The notes under the pieces are model-generated. The model did not search any database. It saw only the letters and a list, made by a program, of their open reading frames with translations, and was not told the DNA's origin. Below, piece after piece: positions 60,976-64,000 of a stretch of 64,000 nucleotides of DNA; the stretch's first letter is position 1, and each line of letters opens with the position of its first letter. A program made the translations under genes and the position numbers. The stretch spans positions 30,367,501 to 30,431,500 of the forward strand of contig OX485805.1 in the NCBI GenBank assembly GCA_950295325.1, read 5' to 3'. The stretch is from Polytrichum commune (lineage: Eukaryota; Streptophyta; Polytrichopsida; Polytrichales; Polytrichaceae).

Positions 60976-63900
60976 AATATCGTTATTTTTTTCGTGGTTC
61001 CCATGGAATAAAATTCCTTCATTCCATGGCCCATGGAATTGGCACATGTGGCTAACTAATGTTATGAGCATTACCTTGATATATTTTAGTTGAGCATATA
61101 AGCTCTTACTACTCCAAAAAGGAAAGAAACGCTTCCCTTAAAGACATGTAAGTGAAATGGATGAATGCAATGTGACTAAGAGGATGAAATGCACCCATGT
61201 TGAAGTAGAAATGTGCCACATGACAAACCATAGGACATCTATGATTTAGCATAGACGACCTATAATAAAGCAAATCAAAGTTTCATAGAGGTGACATTTA
61301 AGTTTATTTGGATAATCCAATTATCCAAAAAAATAGGGGATGTGCACTTTTGCGGACAAAACATCAAACAACAAGAACAACAAAAGAAACAACACAATAA
61401 CCATAATTTTGAAGGTTTATATTCCATGTTTGCCAACCACCAAACTTGTGTAGTTTTGCGATCTAGTGTACCTCATATTGACAAGTGGAATGTGTTCAAA
61501 ATTCATGCATATATATATATATAAACATACGTGAATCCTAGTTATATGCTATGGGTAAGCATGTGACACTTGCACAATGTGCACTTATTGTATTCCCTAA
61601 CTACTGTTTGCTTGAAAGTCATTGGTGTCGAAACTTTCAACATAAATCCTTTCGTGTCATGTGGCATTATCATGTAGCTACCATGTTTATACTTGTGTCA
61701 ACACATCACCAACACTAGAAAGCAAGTTTAGGATATATGAGGATATCACATTTATGGCACCTATGAGACTCACGATGGAAGATCCTTGAGTGCCTAACAG
61801 TGGTGATTTTTCACAAGGTCCCAACATGTCCAGGGACATGTTCATAGAAAAAAAACATTTCCAGTGGACGGGTTCTTCGAAAATGAACCAGTTTTTGGAC
61901 GTGTCAGATTCACTTTGGACGGGTTTTAAAAATAACATATTTTAAAATATTTTTTCCAAAAAAATGGTACAAATATTAATTACATTATGTCATATATGAC
62001 ATGTGAATATAAGCATAATGCAATCAAACCACTAACACCCAATCAAAATATCAATCTTGAAGTGCTTGATTCACTTGCATACATGAATTCATCAACCACA
62101 AAATTTAGAATGGGGTGGACTGGAAAGATGAGAATCGACAACAAAAGACATATAACTGACGAACATTGAAGACATAATGTGTCAAGATCCTATTGTTTCC
62201 AAGTGCAACCAGTCACATGTCGACATCTTTCGGTTTTTTGTTTTTTGTTTTTTTTTTCTAAATTTTTACCAACATTGTAAGAGACTTATGTATACCTCTT
62301 GCGGGACGGGTAATTTCATTTTCAAACCGGTTTTGGGACATGTTTTTTTCTCTTTAACCTTTCCATGGACCGGTTGGTTTAGAAATTACCGGTTTTGGGA
62401 CGGGTTGCAATTTTTTTTGCCTTTCAATTCAAGGTTTTTGGATGTGGACGGGCAAAAACTTTGTGAAAATTCAGCCCCGGTGCCTAAAGTCGCGTTCAAA
62501 GATGGAACTTATTATACTAGAGGGAGTCGAGACTACTATGGTATTAGTAATTGATTTATGCAAAGAAATAAAACGTTTTTTTGGTATCATCAATTATCTA
62601 CTTACATTCCACCGGCATGTCATATAAAGTACCTCAATTAGTACTTGGTTACCAGAGGTCCGGATCCCGGAGGAGCCTGCACATGGATGGATGAAAATCA
62701 TCCACATGTATCATGAGATAGGCCCTAGAAGAGAACGGACTCTGGATGGTCGAGACTTTTTCTTGACCGGTCAACCATATGGGTCAAAGTCTTCGGGGTG
62801 GGGGTGTTTGTAACTTTTTTATAAAAATTAAATTAAATTAAAAAAAATAAATGTACCATTCGGGTATCTATGATGAGGATTTTGCGTTTTTTTAATTCCA
62901 TCAAGGTATGGGTGTTTGAGGACTTTTTGTGTTTTCGATATTATTTGGGTCCATGTACCATCTAAGAACTTACTATATAGGCAAAATTGTTGTAGTATCA
63001 ATATGGTATTGACCCAAATAATAGCTTTTGATAATAGACCTGAGTTATTCCATTTAGGTCTATTCATGTGTCAATCCTCATTTTGAATTGTAATTACTTT
63101 TACATCTCAACTTCAAGTTTGCCACTTGAAATGTCAATATAAGGTTCATGCATTCATAGTCGACCATGTCCATTTGAGAATTTACTAGGGTATTTGTAAT
63201 GTTGAAATGGATTAGATATGTTATTGGTCTATGTATTTTAAGCAAACGGAGTTGACAAAGTTTGCCGCTGCAGAATTTGTAGCAATTTCCATATTCATGA
63301 AACACAAATTTAAAAATTTGCATTCTCCTTAGAACTTGTTTCTCTTCACGACAAAAATAATTCTCCGCTATTACTCCTCCCAAGCAAATGCAAAATCTCT
63401 GTTTTATTGGGTAGAGACGCCTCAACCCCTGGAGGATGGACTCTTCATGGAAAACCTAAGTGATGTGGGTGGGTCACTATGAGATTAAACCCCTACATAC
63501 AATAAGCTAATAGGGAAAAACAATTGTATACGTACTAACAATAGCTAGGCTAGAAAATGGACTCATGTATGTGTACTAAGCTTTTCAAATTATGCGATTA
63601 ATGCCACCAATACATATAGAAAATATGAATAGTGGAGTAAATGGACCTTTATTGCATATAAAGCCGCTTGCACTTTCCAATAGAAAACTCCATGAACATT
63701 TAAAAAAAATCCATAGCATGTATTTCAACGATTTCTTCAAACAGACAAAGACAAGAGCACACCAGCTTAGCCACAACATGGAGAGCAAAACTCAAGGGAG
63801 CCCATGAGCAATCCAAGAGCCTTCAGTTTGTGAATGCCTAGAACCCTAATGCAAACTTTAACAAGAACGAACAAGGTAGTCACTGAGGACTATCATCGTA

Positions 63901-64000
63901 TGACAATAATGGATGAAAATGTGAATTGCATGAAACTAGCACATCTATTGTTAAATTTTTCTTTGAACCTTAGGGCCCCCTTTTGTACAACTACCTTTAC
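60976..64000. other. Intergenic, no gene recognised
   Basis: Contains the family E fragment at 62185 and a stretch with repeated 'ggacgggtt'/'ccggttttggga' words at 61860-62450, which may be a decayed inverted-repeat element. Nothing else could be supported. Confidence 0.4.
62185..62260 (+). repeat. Repeat family E, short fragment
   Basis: The segment 'caagatcctattgtttccaa' followed by 'cagtcacatgtcgacatctt' and 'tcggtttt' matches the family E landmark order at 40505-40560. Confidence 0.55.

Overview
This window looks like gene-poor, repeat-rich nuclear DNA of a flowering plant. The evidence is an AT-rich background, GT-AG introns, a Stowaway-type MITE (CTCCCTCCGTCCCA termini, TA target duplication), PIF/Harbinger-type MITEs with TTA target duplications, plant telomere-type AAACCCT motifs and long microsatellites. 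No prokaryotic operons, viral genes or CRISPR arrays are visible. The species cannot be named from what I can see.

One gene can be supported in full. It lies on the minus strand at 28302-33519 and has seven exons with consistent GT-AG junctions and phases, which join into an uninterrupted 333-residue reading frame. The predicted protein has a His-rich N-terminal tail, one hydrophobic signal-anchor segment, a charged middle region and an eight-cysteine C-terminal domain. It resembles a conserved plant membrane protein of unknown function with an Apple/PAN-like cysteine pattern. Intron 1 is largely a 237-bp tandem array. Introns 2 and 5 carry two inverted copies of one dispersed repeat. The 5' end lies in a locally CpG-rich segment, and upstream of it a promoter-proximal block is duplicated.

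The rest is intergenic. 1-8 kb: a Stowaway MITE, a decayed reverse-transcriptase tail, a four-unit tandem array of about 238 bp, and the first members of a MITE group with palindromic CACTAAATAT...ATATTTAGTG ends. 8-16 kb: a cluster of that MITE group plus a pair of 380-bp direct repeats. 16-28 kb: two Harbinger-type MITEs in opposite orientation, more palindrome-end MITEs, and a G/T-skewed tract. 34-47 kb: mostly unassigned AT-rich DNA, a 510-bp terminal-inverted-repeat element with GTGAGCG minisatellite ends, and a 5S rRNA-derived fragment. 47-64 kb: direct repeats, three copies of a 0.9-kb family ending in microsatellites, another Harbinger-type MITE, a smaller element with the same termini, and a complex cluster of a repeat with a partly conserved reading frame.

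Apart from the 333-residue gene, the short open reading frames are best explained as chance frames or pieces of repeats. I did not find a convincing new multi-gene system. The most interesting items are the intron architecture of the single gene and the two-size MITE group with shared palindromic termini. Repeat boundaries given as approximate come from reading sequence by eye, not from alignment software.
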